From Pseudisothecium myosuroides (Eukaryota > Streptophyta > Bryopsida > Hypnales > Lembophyllaceae), in assembly GCA_951799445.1 (NCBI GenBank), contig OX637289.1, positions 8,957,321 to 9,021,320 of the forward strand: a stretch of DNA of 64,000 nucleotides, read 5' to 3'. The notes under the pieces were generated by a model. That model was not told where the DNA came from. It saw nothing but the letters and a program-made list of their open reading frames with translations, and did no database searches. This document shows positions 37,814 to 50,060 of this stretch, piece after piece (within the stretch, counting starts at the first letter, position 1; the number at the start of each line of letters is the position of its first letter). Position numbers and translations under genes: made by a program.

Positions 37814-38309
37814 GACGACAATTAATCGCAGACGGTAAGGCGGAAGAGAAGTTGCAAGTTCGCAACCCGAGGAGATCGAGGAAGAGGCCTCCGTGAGGAT
37901 CGTGACGGACTGGAAGCGCCCGGAAGAACGTCTGCAACAAGGTTAGCGAAGAAGGACGCCGCATCCAGATGGTGAAATCGCCGATCACGGGTGAGCTCAT
38001 TCCAGTGAACGAGGTGGCGGAGCACATGCGCATCTCGTTGATTGACCCGAGGTACAAGGAACAAGAAGGAGCGCATGATGGCCAACTTGCGGCCGGGAGA
38101 CCTCTCTGGCTTCAGATGATGGGAAATTTCACGGAACATTAATTATGGGACTGGCACGAACTCGACCTGGCATTTTCGGAACCACAGAGGAGGTGGTTTC
38201 GAACGCTGTGATGGCACAGAAGAAAGACGAGCCCAAGCAAGTGATATGGGACGGTACCGGTCATACAGGCAGTATTTATTGGGCGCACTGCCACTCAATG
38301 CAAGGCATG
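37814..38309 (+). pseudogene. SF3A1: SF3A1 pseudogene, 5'-truncated and internally deleted
   Basis: This fragment matches SF3A1 coding sequence from 19442 to about 19905 (residues about 361-515) in the same orientation. It starts abruptly at the tandem-duplication join, so the SURP domains and start codon were never copied. Small indels break the frame repeatedly, for example near 37821 (taa inserted), 37940 and 38060. An in-frame stop-rich stretch follows. At 38310 it jumps from coding sequence to the gene's 3' flank (equivalent of 21203), deleting about 1.3 kb that held the Pro-rich region, intron, ubiquitin-like domain and stop. GCTC is present at both deletion ends, which suggests microhomology-mediated loss. 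The downstream flank is copied too, so it is a DNA-level duplicate, not a processed retrocopy. It cannot make a functional SF3A1. Confidence 0.93.
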
Positions 38310-40480
38310 GCTCTTAAAGTGGGCGGTGGTACTACAGCAATTTGTTTCTAGCTCGTCTTTCAAATGATTTTTCTGATTATTTGGAATTAAGAGCTCCAAC
38401 CATGAATACACGTAAGTTACGGTGGTGTAACTTCTCTTTTGTAAAGATCTGCGTGGCAGCTGTAATATGGAAGTTGTTGTAGGCCGGAAGAATTATCCAT
38501 CGTGAACGAAAATCTGCATCCTTACCTTTTATAATCGTGTGGTCTTCTTTGGTCATGAGCGGATTCGGTGGCAAAGCATGTCACCCTATGTACTGACTTG
38601 GCAGTGATGAGTGCCGTTGTTCCCAGGTTGAAGATAGAGTGTGCTACTTACGTTGTTCCAATGACCTTTTTAGCACGCAGCGGTTCATACCCTAGTGTTT
38701 TTTTGTTCAAAGCTTGTGTGTGGCATCAGAGTGTTAATCTTCTCCAGGGCTAGTGGTTGCGAGACAGAATCTGAAAGAGCAGAGCTCAGGATAAGTTGTA
38801 TAGCTTAATTGAGTTTAGCTCGGAAGTCAGCTTTGTTGCGGTCTTAGCCAGGTAGCCAGCAGGGTCGCTTAGATGAATAATTTACCGACAATTACAATTG
38901 CAAAAATGTGCTTTTGACCCCAATTTTGGAATAAGATTTTGTGCCGTGTTTGGATTTAAAACTACAATAAACATCGCAATTTCTGTGTGTTTGGATATTC
39001 TTGCCTTCGCATATGCTTTGGGTTGCAAAGTCTTCAAATTACGACTGATCGACTGATTGTTTTCGGGGGCCTAACCCACCCAGCCTACAATTGCACAATT
39101 TCAGCATTTCTTTGCATAATCACAACCTTGAAATCCTCATGGATGTCAGAAAGAAAGGGATATGAAAATAGGTGCAGGACGTCAAAATTTTATGAAATGA
39201 AGTACTTAACCTGCAAGTGTAAGGACGGGTTGGTCACTGGAAACCATCCTTTTTGGTACAGTCAGAATCATCTACTTAGAAAAATCAAAAGTCGTCATTG
39301 GAGCTCAAATCTTACCTTTTTGCACATACTTCAAAGATGAACATATGCACTGGCACTGTCTTATATAGAAAGATTTTCTAGATCAAATAGTGAACCACTT
39401 TAGTCCATAGTGTCCTTACAAGCTGATTTCTCACTACGCTACAAATTTGGGTAAGCTACTCCAAGGCTATTATATAGCCCTGATTATAATCACTTATAAT
39501 GTATTTTAGCTCACTATCAAGAGATATAATTTTTTTTAATGTAAAAAACTCTTATAACACTTTTAACAAGAAATCCAAAAATTTAATTTTATATATGAAA
39601 TGAATGTTCTTTGAGGACAATAATAGCATTAAAAATATAATTATATGAATTTTTCTAATACATGTATTATAGGCTAACTATCCAATTTTGGAATTTTTTT
39701 AATAATAATTTAGGATTTTTTTATTGTAAATAAAACAACGCAAATGAGTTTTAATTTTAATTGGAAAGAACTTCTTGTAACTGTGAATTTTTAAAATTAT
39801 AAATGCATAGGAATTTCAATTCTCTCTATATATTGTGAATTTTTTTAATAGATATGCATCCCAACATTTTCTGCATCTCATTTTATTTTATTTAGTCTTC
39901 ACCTAAGTGACCTAACTAGCTAACTTTTTGGTCCTTTTAATTTGATATAATATTTTCTAAAGCCATTTTAATGCCAATGACTGTTGCATTTTATATCCAA
40001 GGTTGTAAATTCTATTATACTCTCAAAATTTAATTGGTCAAGAGTAATGAAATTTAGACTTGTAGCTCCACATCAAGTTTGGCTTCCCTTATCTAGAAGT
40101 CGACGATTTTGGACTTGAGTAAAATTGAAACTAGGAAAATTAGAGTTCTATATGGTTGCATCCAAAGTCTTGTTCAAATTTCCAAGTATTGTTTTGTATA
40201 GAATAAATTCAATAGAGATATCCTTCAAATGAACCTAATTCAAAAACTCACATTGTATTTTTCCGTAAATTTGACATCTAATATGTAAATGTAATTAATA
40301 ACCAACACAATAACTACTCAAGTAATGGCATCCCTAACAATTCAATCTCTTAAGCAATTCAAACATTGGAAATATAACATAGGAGGTTTGAAGTTGATCT
40401 TTAATTAGCTCATTCAACTTTAAAAGCTACATGAAAAACAAAGTGAAATATGTCCTACTAAATTAGTTGCAACCGTGCAA
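38310..40480. other. Copied SF3A1 3' flank and AT-rich DNA
   Basis: The first 860 bases (38310-39165) are the counterpart of 21203-22090. The rest is AT-rich, with diverged matches to 22190-22350 near 40050-40210. No gene is visible. The ORF of 117 codons at 38987-39340 has no intact counterpart in unit 1. Confidence 0.6.
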
Positions 40481-40689
40481 ATTCTAATGAACATTCAATT
40501 TCAAAGCCAAAACCTTTCAACCACAAAAATGCTGAAGAGGATGTTTTATATCCTGTGGATGAATTTAGGGAGACCTTGAGGAGTTGAGGATGGAATAAAA
40601 TATATTTTCATCCAAATTTTGTGAAGATGGAAAATTTCATTAAAATGAAAATATTATTTTAAATTTGCATGAAAACAGTTCAGAATGGC

Positions 40690-40825
40690 TGTTCTAAATC
40701 TATACATGTCCTAGATGGTTTAGAATGGCCGTTCTGAAATCTATACCAATCCTAAATGGTGAAAAAAGCACACCATCAAAGTGACACTTGGAATATCGCC
40801 ATTTTAATGAAATTGCCCATGGCGG
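40690..40825. mobile_element. MITE of the TTTCGTTAAAATGGCG family, diverged copy 3
   Basis: The right part reads atatcgccattttaatgaaa, the inverse of the family terminus, and the interior ctatacc..tcctaaatg matches copy 2 at 36561. The left arm is poorly preserved, so the boundary is approximate. Confidence 0.4.
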
Positions 40826-41330
40826 TGTTCTTTGATTCCAATTCCAATGAAAGATGTTGCCACATTGGACATTATTTTCTTGAAATAATTTGTTTTTGTT
40901 TTTTGGCTTTTCTAAATAAAAAATTTGCAAATGCATGGATCACCTTGTAATTCAATTTTCAAAAAATTAATTGAGACTAACTAATGAAATATTGAAATGA
41001 GGATTATGAAGTCTAATATTCTAGTTTCTACTTGAATTTGATATTTTGAAAAATCCTTTTAACATTCAATTTTTTTATGCAATTTGAACTATAGGCCTAT
41101 AACCATGGAGTTTGGATTTTAAAAATTTTACAAAAAAATTGAAAGTTTATGAATTGTAGAAGAAATAAGTGATAACATCTCTAAAAATTAAATATATAAA
41201 CTTTCATTCATGTATAGATGCACAATGTGAGCATAGAAAGAAGACTTTGAAGCTAAAAAAAGTGGTTGTAGGTTTGTCCTTTTAAGGTTAAGATATTAGA
41301 GTCATACCAAATCTATCTTGTAACCGAATG

Positions 41331-41421
41331 ATAAAGATTGAAGAAAATAGAGTATAAAACTCAAAACTCAAGTCAAAAGAATCCATATTGTGTTTTATAC
41401 TCTATTTTCTTCAATCTTTAT
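41331..41421. repeat. Perfect 30-base hairpin
   Basis: The arms 41331-41360 and 41392-41421 are perfect inverted copies (left arm begins ATAAAGATTGAAGAAAATAG) around a 31-base loop. The homologous place in unit 1 does not show it, having instead the different hairpin at 23101-23239 close by. It could be a small foldback MITE or a hairpin RNA source. Confidence 0.9.
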
Positions 41422-44400
41422 GAGGCCTTATAATTTCTATATTTCTAGAATGTATTATGCACTTCGTGAAATAGAAAACTCAATCATGCATTGGTTTACT
41501 ATTCTATCTAGTGATGCCAAGCTTTATCTTTGTGAACCTTGATTATCTCCATCACTAAGTTGTCCAGTACTTGCCCTCAATCACTAGCTAGTACAAAACT
41601 CATCTAAGAGTATGAAATCTATTCTAAAAAACTTGGACTTGTGACAATTGACATGCCTTACATCAAAATTAAAACTATCTCAGAGAGATAGTTTTGAAGA
41701 TATAATGAAACAATGTCAAACTATCCAATAAATCTAGATTGCTACAAGAACTGACTCAAATAACACCATACAGATTACCGTCCCAATGATTCATTATTGA
41801 GGTATAACGGCTATAGTGCTTATTCAATGTCCCCTATGTATCATGGACAGTGGAGCTCACAACTCAAAAGGTGCAAAACGTATGAATGAAATATTCTCTT
41901 TCTTTTGGATTTGAATACACAAATTATTCAAATTTCTTAAATTTCAGACATTCTACAAGGCGTCATAACATAAGTGACCTAGGCTTATGGGTAGTTGAAA
42001 GCTGCACAGAGCGCTGTGTGAACAAGTTTACGATAATTGCATACAATAAGGCTTGTGGCCACTGCAGAATTTGAATAAGGCTTGTCAAATCTGTTGCAGT
42101 CTCAATACAAATTAATGCACCAAGTCTCCATTTAGCTAGTTAGCCCGTCAAGTTAATTACCTCTTGTCCTCTTGCATTTCGAACAGGAAGCAACCCACAA
42201 GGCTAGCTCGCGGTGTTTCCCAACTTTTCAAGGGCTATAATGAGGGATAAGGCCCTCATACTAATTCCTTTCCACACCAAACTATCGTCCTTAAACGCTA
42301 GATCTCAGTGAAATTCACTAAATTGAAGAATACTTTTGGTTGGGGGTTACTCCTCTGTTTCACCCATTCCCATGACGAGAGTTGAGATATGAATGAATAT
42401 TTATGCTAAATGGCGTTCCTAAACTGGGCCATGCACCAAGCTTTGAATGGAGTCTGCAAGTGAGAGATCGATACCCAAAATTGGGGTTTCGATTCTCCTG
42501 CCACTCAAACTCCAATTTTCAACAATGGCAGACAGAGGCCCTGCAGCGGTACCTGCAGCCTCGAAATAGGCGGCCCTTCTGTAGATTACTCAGCATCTGG
42601 AAAACCACCTGCCAGGATTGTCACCTACAGCATTGTAAGGCTACAATCAAACGATCCACAGGCATTCAAGAGCGGCATGTCTCAGTGACCAATTGTTAGA
42701 CAGAATTTGTCTCAATTGTCAATTGTAGGTGATAAACCTCAGCTAGTTCTGGCCACCACTCTGACTGATGGCTGGAAGACATTACTAAATTCTGATCCTG
42801 TTTAGAACAAGCCAAATAACTCCGCTCTGAAAATATGTATACATGCATTTTGTTCAGGGACCCAATGTCCATCACAATGCAGCAAAGCAGCAATGCATGA
42901 TGAGTGAAACGCACAAACGCCAACGTTGTGGACTTCAAATGTCAAGACTCGGAGTGCTGGAGCTGCATGTGTGGTCTTCTCTTCTGCAAGGTAAATAGCA
43001 CAACTTCAGCTTCCATTGACCTGCCGAATCTAATGTCGACAGGCAGTGGCACTGCAAGTTCATCAGAAATCATATGCAAGGTCCAACTATACATTCAATT
43101 GGCACTATGGGAGTGACTTTGCCAGGGTCTGCACTCAACTTTCATAAAACCGCACACTTTAAATATAAAGATTATCTATGATCAATGCAGAGAAATTAAT
43201 TCACTTGAATGCAATTAAGTATTAGTAATAACTTAAAGAGATGTTGATAGCAAATATTTAATGTTATAAACCAAGCGAGGATAGCATCCTTGAATAATGC
43301 ATGCTCTGCTTCCACATAAACTTCATTAAGCGTGGCTGTAAGATTTAAGGGTTGGGAACCACAAGCACAAACCTTGTGGGCCTGAAGAGACAGAAGAATT
43401 TGAGGGTTTGAGCATTCACATACTGAGCATCGATCATGCCATTGAATCTCAACGCTAATATTCATCAAAAGTTAGTTGAAATAGTTGAGAAACTATACCT
43501 CCCTCTAGTAAAACTGACAAGCTATTTATTATTCTGATCCAATTGTACACCCAATATGGCCATATATATTTGACAAGGATTATCCCAATTGCATACCCTC
43601 AGAGTGGGCAAAAGAACCTGCATGCGAGAATGGAAAATTTGCATTTCAACTTTGTTGCAAAACCATTCGATAAAAATATTTGTTATACTCTTCAATCCGA
43701 TCAAGTAGTGTGTGCATCAAATATCATGCTTCATCATAATATAGTTCTATTTTTGAAGTTGTCAATAAGTTGCAAAATTTAATTTTAAAAAGTCATTGTT
43801 TGTAGTTTTCACTTCAATATATTGTTTATGATGGTATGTATTTGCAATCATGTTCATTGCTACTTTCTGCACATTTGATATCACCATCTGCTATCATTTC
43901 ATACTCCAATAAAGTGTCAAAGCTTATGATGGATTGTATGATTGCATATATGATTGTATCTATCCTTTTTCACAACTCATACAATATATTAAATATTAAT
44001 TTTTTAAATAACTTGAAAGGTTGACTTCACATCTAATAATGATTTCTACAGGAGATTCTATGACAATCTAACTTCAATTCTTCTAGCTACGTGCTTTTTG
44101 AATCGGTTCCTCTCCTCATGCAACTGAACAGTCCCCAACACTAAAATAGTGCAAAGCTCATATATCTCCGTGTCAGAAGGATGGACGGCCTAGAAGCTCA
44201 TTGGACTACAGGATACGTTGAATTGTCAGACCACTCGGACCCATCCATTGATCGACTACATGCGCCACAGTCACAAGATCCTTGAGTTGGATCACCACTG
44301 GACTGCACAACGTGGCCGTAGCAGTGATAATATTCGGGATATTATCCCGATTACAATCATTTCTTTGCATGCTTTGTCAGCTCCAAAAGCTTTACGATGA

Positions 44401-47372
44401 CGTAGCGGCGCGTACGACTGTCCGTAAGTGAGCATTATCACGTTGAGCCAAATTCAAGTGAAGAGAAATGCTAGCTAAATGATGCAAACGGACGGCCTGG
44501 ATTTTTTCTAGTATGCTAATTCGATTTCTGAAAGTTTGATTGATCGCGGAATAGTACTCAAAATTGATATATACCGGCCAGGTTACAACCACAATCGAAA
44601 TTTTTTATTGGTAATCTGGACGTACTCTACGTACGCCAGCTACCGACTCCCGAGGTTAAACTTTCCATTTAGGTGTTTAATTACGATATACAGTATACCA
44701 ACTAAATTCAGTGCGTGAGTCTGAGTCTGAGACTCTGAGTAGTCGTGCCTGGGGTTGTTCTACCTCTGTAAACCAACATGCTAGACCTCGCTGCGGCTAG
44801 AGTAACTTGCTTTACAAGCCTACACTGCCTCACTGCCTCACTGCCTGATCGACGAGTATACAGGATTAATTGCAGAGAGCTATGATCATTTTCGATTACA
44901 ACTTCGGAGTTCGGACTTTCCTATGAACGGAATAATACTTACAGTCGAAGGAATCGCTAATACATCACTACGTACATACTCGCAAGTTACAACCAGAATG
45001 CATGGAATCTGGGGCCAGGAGATTTGGAACTTAGGAAGGTGAGAGATTAGCTGACACTATTCACGAAGACAGGGCATTATGGTACCACACTACCACTCAA
45101 GCACTCACCAGGAATATTTATATTGTGACCTCAAGCGCACGGGACTTGAGTACGTGACCGGCAAAGCGACTTGAACCTAGTGCACTCACTCTAAACGTAC
45201 TGGACACCAACTGGACAAATCGAGGCGCAGCAGAACGGCCGGACAGCTGCTCTTATTTTCTTGCATGCTAAAAGCACTGCAAGCTTGAGTGGTTCAGCGT
45301 CAAATCTAATTTTTTTGCATTGGTCTCTCTTGTTCGATCGAGATCGAAATAACTTTGTCAGGGAGTCAACGACACCTTACAGCAACAACGACAACTTACA
45401 GCAACAAAGTGCATCCTGGACGAAGCTGGCTAGCTGGCCTATGCTAAAGAGTTGTATATACATGATGTCGAGGTGCTCATTGCAGCGTGCGCTCACACGT
45501 ACTGCTGTCTCTGCACCACGATGAACTAAAAGTAAATTCCAACCAGCGATCGAAAGACTTCTAGGCCTCTCGATCGTGGCCCACTTCGATATTACATTAC
45601 AGTAACTAGTCATTCAGGGAAGTGCGTGGTATTTGAACTATCGCGCTTGGAGCTCCCGTACGTCAGTCTGTCGTGATTACAGCTTACAACTGAAATCTTT
45701 CTCAACAAGATGATCGTAGGTCGAGCAACAATGGTATCATGCATTAAGTGAGTGATGAATATTGGAGGCTATGGGCTATATATTCACTGTTCAAATCTTG
45801 TCGTTGGGAACTGATCAAATATAGGAAGGACAATCACTCTACATTTGTGACAATCTAGCTCTTCATTGTTACAACTTAATTATTCCATCATAAACTTTTA
45901 CTCTTTTATAGTGAACAATGATAATAACAGATAGTAATATCAAATGTGCACAATGCGACACAAAACATTTGATCATAAATAAACACCATTATAAACTATT
46001 TATCAAAGATTGATCATCACTCCACCTCTTCATCAATCATTTAAGAATTTTGATTCAAAAAAATCATATATGGAAAATTATATAATGTGAGAGATTCACT
46101 GAGTGACTAGTATCGATCAATTTGTAGAAGCCAATTGATCGATTTAAAGTTTTGAACGTAAATGAGTAAATCCCAAAGCTAACATGATAATCCATAAACA
46201 TAAAACGAAGTCGACCAAAAACTACAAATACAAGAATTGCAATCAAGCGAAGTTTGCATAGCAAATACTGAGAAGCACAAATGAACACATCGGGTTACCA
46301 CACTGAGACTTATGAAGTCTGTCGTTGGAAGAATGATTGGCTGCCTCGATCTAGATTCCGAATCACGAATCTCATTGCGTCTCCTGTGACTCTGTGAGTA
46401 CTTTGGTGGTATTGCAGCGACTCCGATCCCACTGCGTCCCGTTCCAGTTTAATTCGACGTACGTACAAGTTCGATGCGTGCAACCAAAGGAACCGGCTGG
46501 CTTACTCTTTGGGAATTGACTGGGGCCAGTCAAACTTGAACCATAAATGATAGAGGATTACTTATTATTCTTGAGTCTCCGTCTCTATCGGCTATAGTTT
46601 ATTGCCCTAGTAGAACAATGACAGCTAGCAGAGGGCAAACTGATGTGATCAATTGGTGATCGGTGCCATTCTGTTCACTGTTTCCCACATGCTCGCTGCT
46701 GTTGACCAGAGACCAGTCGTCGATGTGTAGATACGGGATCGTCGTCGACGTCGTAGATGCACTCAAATGTTTATAAAACAAGTGGACTTGATTACAGTAT
46801 TTTCCACGAATCTCCGTATATTGTGACTTTTGTTTCACGTGTAGTGGTGGACAAGAATGGATTGGGAAGATACGGCAAGCAACTGTGCGGAATAAGCTGC
46901 CTTGATTCTTGAGTCGTGCAGTTTTAAGTTTTATTCGTATTTGGAAGTAGCTAACTGACGGTAACGGGTGGGTAGGTTGCATCTGTCATTGACTCTTTGG
47001 CGTTGCGTTGCATGTGGTCTTCTTTCTTGCAATTGATTGGGCTCAATTGTTTCAAAAAGAAAACAAGATAAAGAAATTCGACACTCAGTGATCCATGTTT
47101 TTTTCGTTTGATCTGCAAACGTGACTTGCTCTCGGGCTCACTTGGAGTAGACTTCATCACTTCACGTCTTCACCCGGCCGCTTACGGGGATTGGCTCTTC
47201 TCCGTGGCCCACTCTTGCGTGATTGTATTTTTATTCTTCAGCTGGTTCCTTTTAATCTAATGTGGCTTTGCCTTCTCTTCTAGAAAAGAAAAAGAAAAGA
47301 ATGTGAGCAATAAAGTCAAGTTCGTTTGGTCCCGCACGCCTGGCACGCCCTCACATCCAATCATTCCAATTC
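41422..47372. other. Gene-free unit 2 DNA
   Basis: From 41470 to about 45950 this tracks unit 1 (23290-26890 and 33530-34990). From about 45960 it has no counterpart in unit 1. The longest unexplained ORF is 127 codons on the minus strand (46599-46982), overlapped by another at 46951-47160. Neither has a recognisable domain, and no splice pattern joining them is convincing. The 46300-47370 stretch is GC-richer than its surroundings and could be low-copy DNA. Confidence 0.5.
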
Positions 47373-48515
47373 CACTAAGGTAGGTACACCCAAAACCGCC
47401 ACTTCTTGCCTATTTACTATTATTAGATTGGTCAAATTTTCATATGTTCTTGTTGGCAAGTGAAAGGAGGTTCTAACACACTAGAGAATGTAGCATTCGG
47501 AAATTGTACATATGCGAAAGTTATTAAGGAACAAAGTTTGTTTCTAAAAGCGTTACTTCCACATAGGTACAGAACTAATTTTGGAGGTGTATATAGAGTA
47601 AAGATGGTGGTTTAATCCCTAAAGTCTCGTTGTCCCCTCGGGGGACAAAATGGATTTTTGGGTAGGCTCCTACAATCTCAATGTTTGTCGGAATTTTCTG
47701 AATTTTTTTTGTGAAGATAGAAAATCACATTAGTTTTCCAAAAATGTAAATTTTATTTCAATCGGTGCTCGGGAGCAAAAGTTATGGCACAAAAACCCCA
47801 CAATTTAGTTCAGTGGGTAGAAAAAAACCCTCACAAAAACTTTAAATTATTATTTTTTTAAATTTGTTTCATATAGATTTTATTTTTATCTACATGGGAT
47901 GCTTTGATTCATTCCATTTGGATTTGTTATGCAAAAGTTATGGACAATCTTATTTTTGAGGCAATTAGAGCATCTTCTTGAAAAAATAACTTATAGGATT
48001 CATTTCTGAATTCAATTTTGACAAGTTTTTCTAAAAAGTTTTCTATAAAAAGATTTTACAAGGTTAAGATTCCTTGCTAGAATAATCTTATTGGTGAGAT
48101 TAGTATATTTCAACTCTATCACTAAGTGTTTCCTTTTTTGAATTTTTTTTTTTAGATTCTCAACTCAATTCTTCATCATATAAAATTAGAAATTTAAAAC
48201 CATTAGAGCAAAAATTTTAAGTTTAGAAGGTTCAAAACCAAAAACTGTAAGTGAGCAAGGTGCAAAAAAATTTGATTCCTTTACTTTAAATGCAAATATC
48301 TTGCAATCTGCACGATCAAAGTTTTTGAAATTTCTTCCACACATTCTTACACTAGTCTAGTACAAGATCCTACAGTAAAATATGCAATAAACACATTAAA
48401 TTTTTTTTTTTTCTCTTTGCTATAGAAATGGCAATTTTGAGTGTTTTTTGATGGAAAAATGGCCTTGGAACTTTAGAGATTAAGGTCAGTGGTACATTTG
48501 GGTGTACCTACCTTA
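47373..48515. mobile_element. CACTAAGG-terminus element I, carrying TTAA element B
   Basis: The left end CACTAAGGTAGGTACACCCA is the inverse of TGGGTGTACCTACCTTA ending near 48515. Without element B it is only about 270 bases. The right terminus is fused to the next element, with the GTG/CAC of the junction lost. CACTA-type ends suggest a small non-autonomous En/Spm relative. A target duplication is not clear (ttc to the left and tgc to the right of the whole composite). Confidence 0.6.
47616..48479 (+). mobile_element. TTAA-flanked inverted-repeat element, copy B
   Basis: TTAA lies on both sides (47612-47615 and 48480-48483), with termini TCCCTAAAG and, inverted, TCTCTAAAG. The interior matches copies A and C. 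It sits inside element I. No coding capacity. Confidence 0.8.
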
Positions 48516-48897
48516 AGGTGGAAGTACCTATTTCTGATAACTTAAGCATTTTAGCCTATACAATATGGAAAATTTATTGAAAAATTGAGCTTAATGTGTG
48601 CAAACATAAAGATGAAGAAGAATGCAAAAAAAAACAGAATTTTTTTTTCCAAGAATGAATATTTTATTCAATATAAATGTGGATTTTTCATTTGGACCAA
48701 TTGTAGTTTCATAAACTCACCTATTATGGTTAGCTTTGGCACTTTTCTCTAAGCAAGGAAGGAAGAGAGATGAGTAGACAAGAAGGTACAAACAAGGAAT
48801 CTAATTCAATGAATTGTGCATCCAGCTATTGTCAACAATAGGTCACCCTATATAACCAACATGGGGATTTATCCGAATGGGTACTTCCACCTTAGTG
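48513..48897. mobile_element. CACTAAGG-terminus element II
   Basis: The right end, read on the minus strand, is CACTAAGGTGGAAGTACCCA. The left end TTAAGGTGGAAGTACCTA is its inverted partner with the first bases lost at the junction with element I. About 385 bases, non-coding. The two elements have different but related terminal repeats. Confidence 0.6.
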
Positions 48898-48954
48898 TGC
48901 CTTGTGCCGGATTGCCGGTGCTACAACTAAAATAAAATAAAAATAATTTTTTAA

Positions 48955-49889
48955 CCCCTAAAGGACCAAGGCCTTTTTTCTGCCAAAAAACACTCAAAAC
49001 TGCCATATCTATAGCAAAAAGTTAAAAAAATTAAAAATTGTTCTATTTCCACATCTAACCATAGGATCTTACACCTAACTAGTATGAGAGTGTCTGGAAA
49101 AAAATTCAGAAATTTTGACCGCACAAATTGCAAGATATCTGCGTTTAAAGTGAAAAAAACAAGTTTTTCAGCACATTGCGGGAATAGATTTTTTGACTTT
49201 GAACATTTTTAAATTAAAATTTTTGCACTACAGAGTTTTGAGCTTTAAATCTTTATATTAGAGAATTGAGTTGAGAGTGTATGAAAAAAAATATATATTC
49301 AAAAAAACTTAATTATCATTCTTAAAAAAATTGTTAAGTAGAAGTAGGTACCAGATAGAAGGAAAATCTAAAATATTAATATATTTTAGATGGAATTAAA
49401 ATGCACTAATCCCAATGGTGAGATTGTTCTAACAAGTAAATCAGACCATGCAGAAAAAAAAAATTTGAAAAATTTGAAAATTTGCATTCAGAAATGAATC
49501 CTACAAGTTATTTTTTTCAAGAAGATGCTCTAACTGCCCGAAAAACAAGAATGTCCATAACTCTCTCATAACATATCCAAATGAAATGAATCAAAGCTTT
49601 CCAGATAGACAAAAATATAATCTACAAGAAAAAAAATATTAAAAAAAAAATTCAAATTTTTGTCTATTTTTTTTTTGGCTGTCCGGGCTGCCCGCCGTCC
49701 CCTCGTTTGAGCTTATTTGGTCACAATTTTTTTTCCCGGGCACTGATTGTGAAAAAATTATATTCCCACAAAGTTAATCAGATTTTCTACCTCCAAAAAA
49801 AGTTTCAAAAAATCAGGAGAAAATTTCAGCCCGTAGGTTCCTGCCCGAAAACGCATTTGTCTCCCAAAGGGATAACGGTCCTTTAGGGG
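48955..49889 (-). mobile_element. TTAA-flanked inverted-repeat element, copy C
   Basis: Ends read TTAA-CCCCTAAAGGACC on both sides (TTAA at 48951-48954 and 49890-49893). Its interior is the reverse complement of copy B, so it is inserted in the opposite direction only about 470 bases away. About 935 bases, no coding capacity. Confidence 0.82.
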
Positions 49890-49992
49890 TTAATTTGTAA
49901 ATACTTTGAGATTCAATATCTTTTATGGACGAAGGACTTGAGTACGCAACTTGTGTATTATACATAGGGGTCATCGGCATTTAAATGGCTTA

Positions 49993-50060
49993 GAAGAGGA
50001 TCATTGCACAAAACACTTGTACTATTTGTTGGGTTTTGCATTTTTTGACAATCTACACAT
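49993..50060 (+). mobile_element. Fragment of the GGGT(G/C)ATTGC family (5' end)
   Basis: Gatcattgcacaaaacactt followed by gtactattt matches the left end of copy 1 (29574). The similarity fades within about 60 bases. Confidence 0.5.

Noticed and set aside
37814..38309. A processed retrocopy of SF3A1
   Set aside because: It lacks a poly-A tail, starts inside the coding sequence at a duplication join, and continues into about 860 bases of non-transcribed or 3' flank DNA that matches the parental locus.
24836..43116. Paired ORFs in both units sharing DFKCQD and IDLPN (24836-25018 and 42904-43116)
   Set aside because: The frames diverge by indels not divisible by three and the shared residues reflect DNA homology of the duplication, so a conserved protein is not supported.
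46599..47160. Possible two-exon minus-strand gene from ORFs of 127 and 69 codons
   Set aside because: The ORFs overlap in different frames, no convincing splice sites join them, and the residues show no known family. Left as unexplained DNA.
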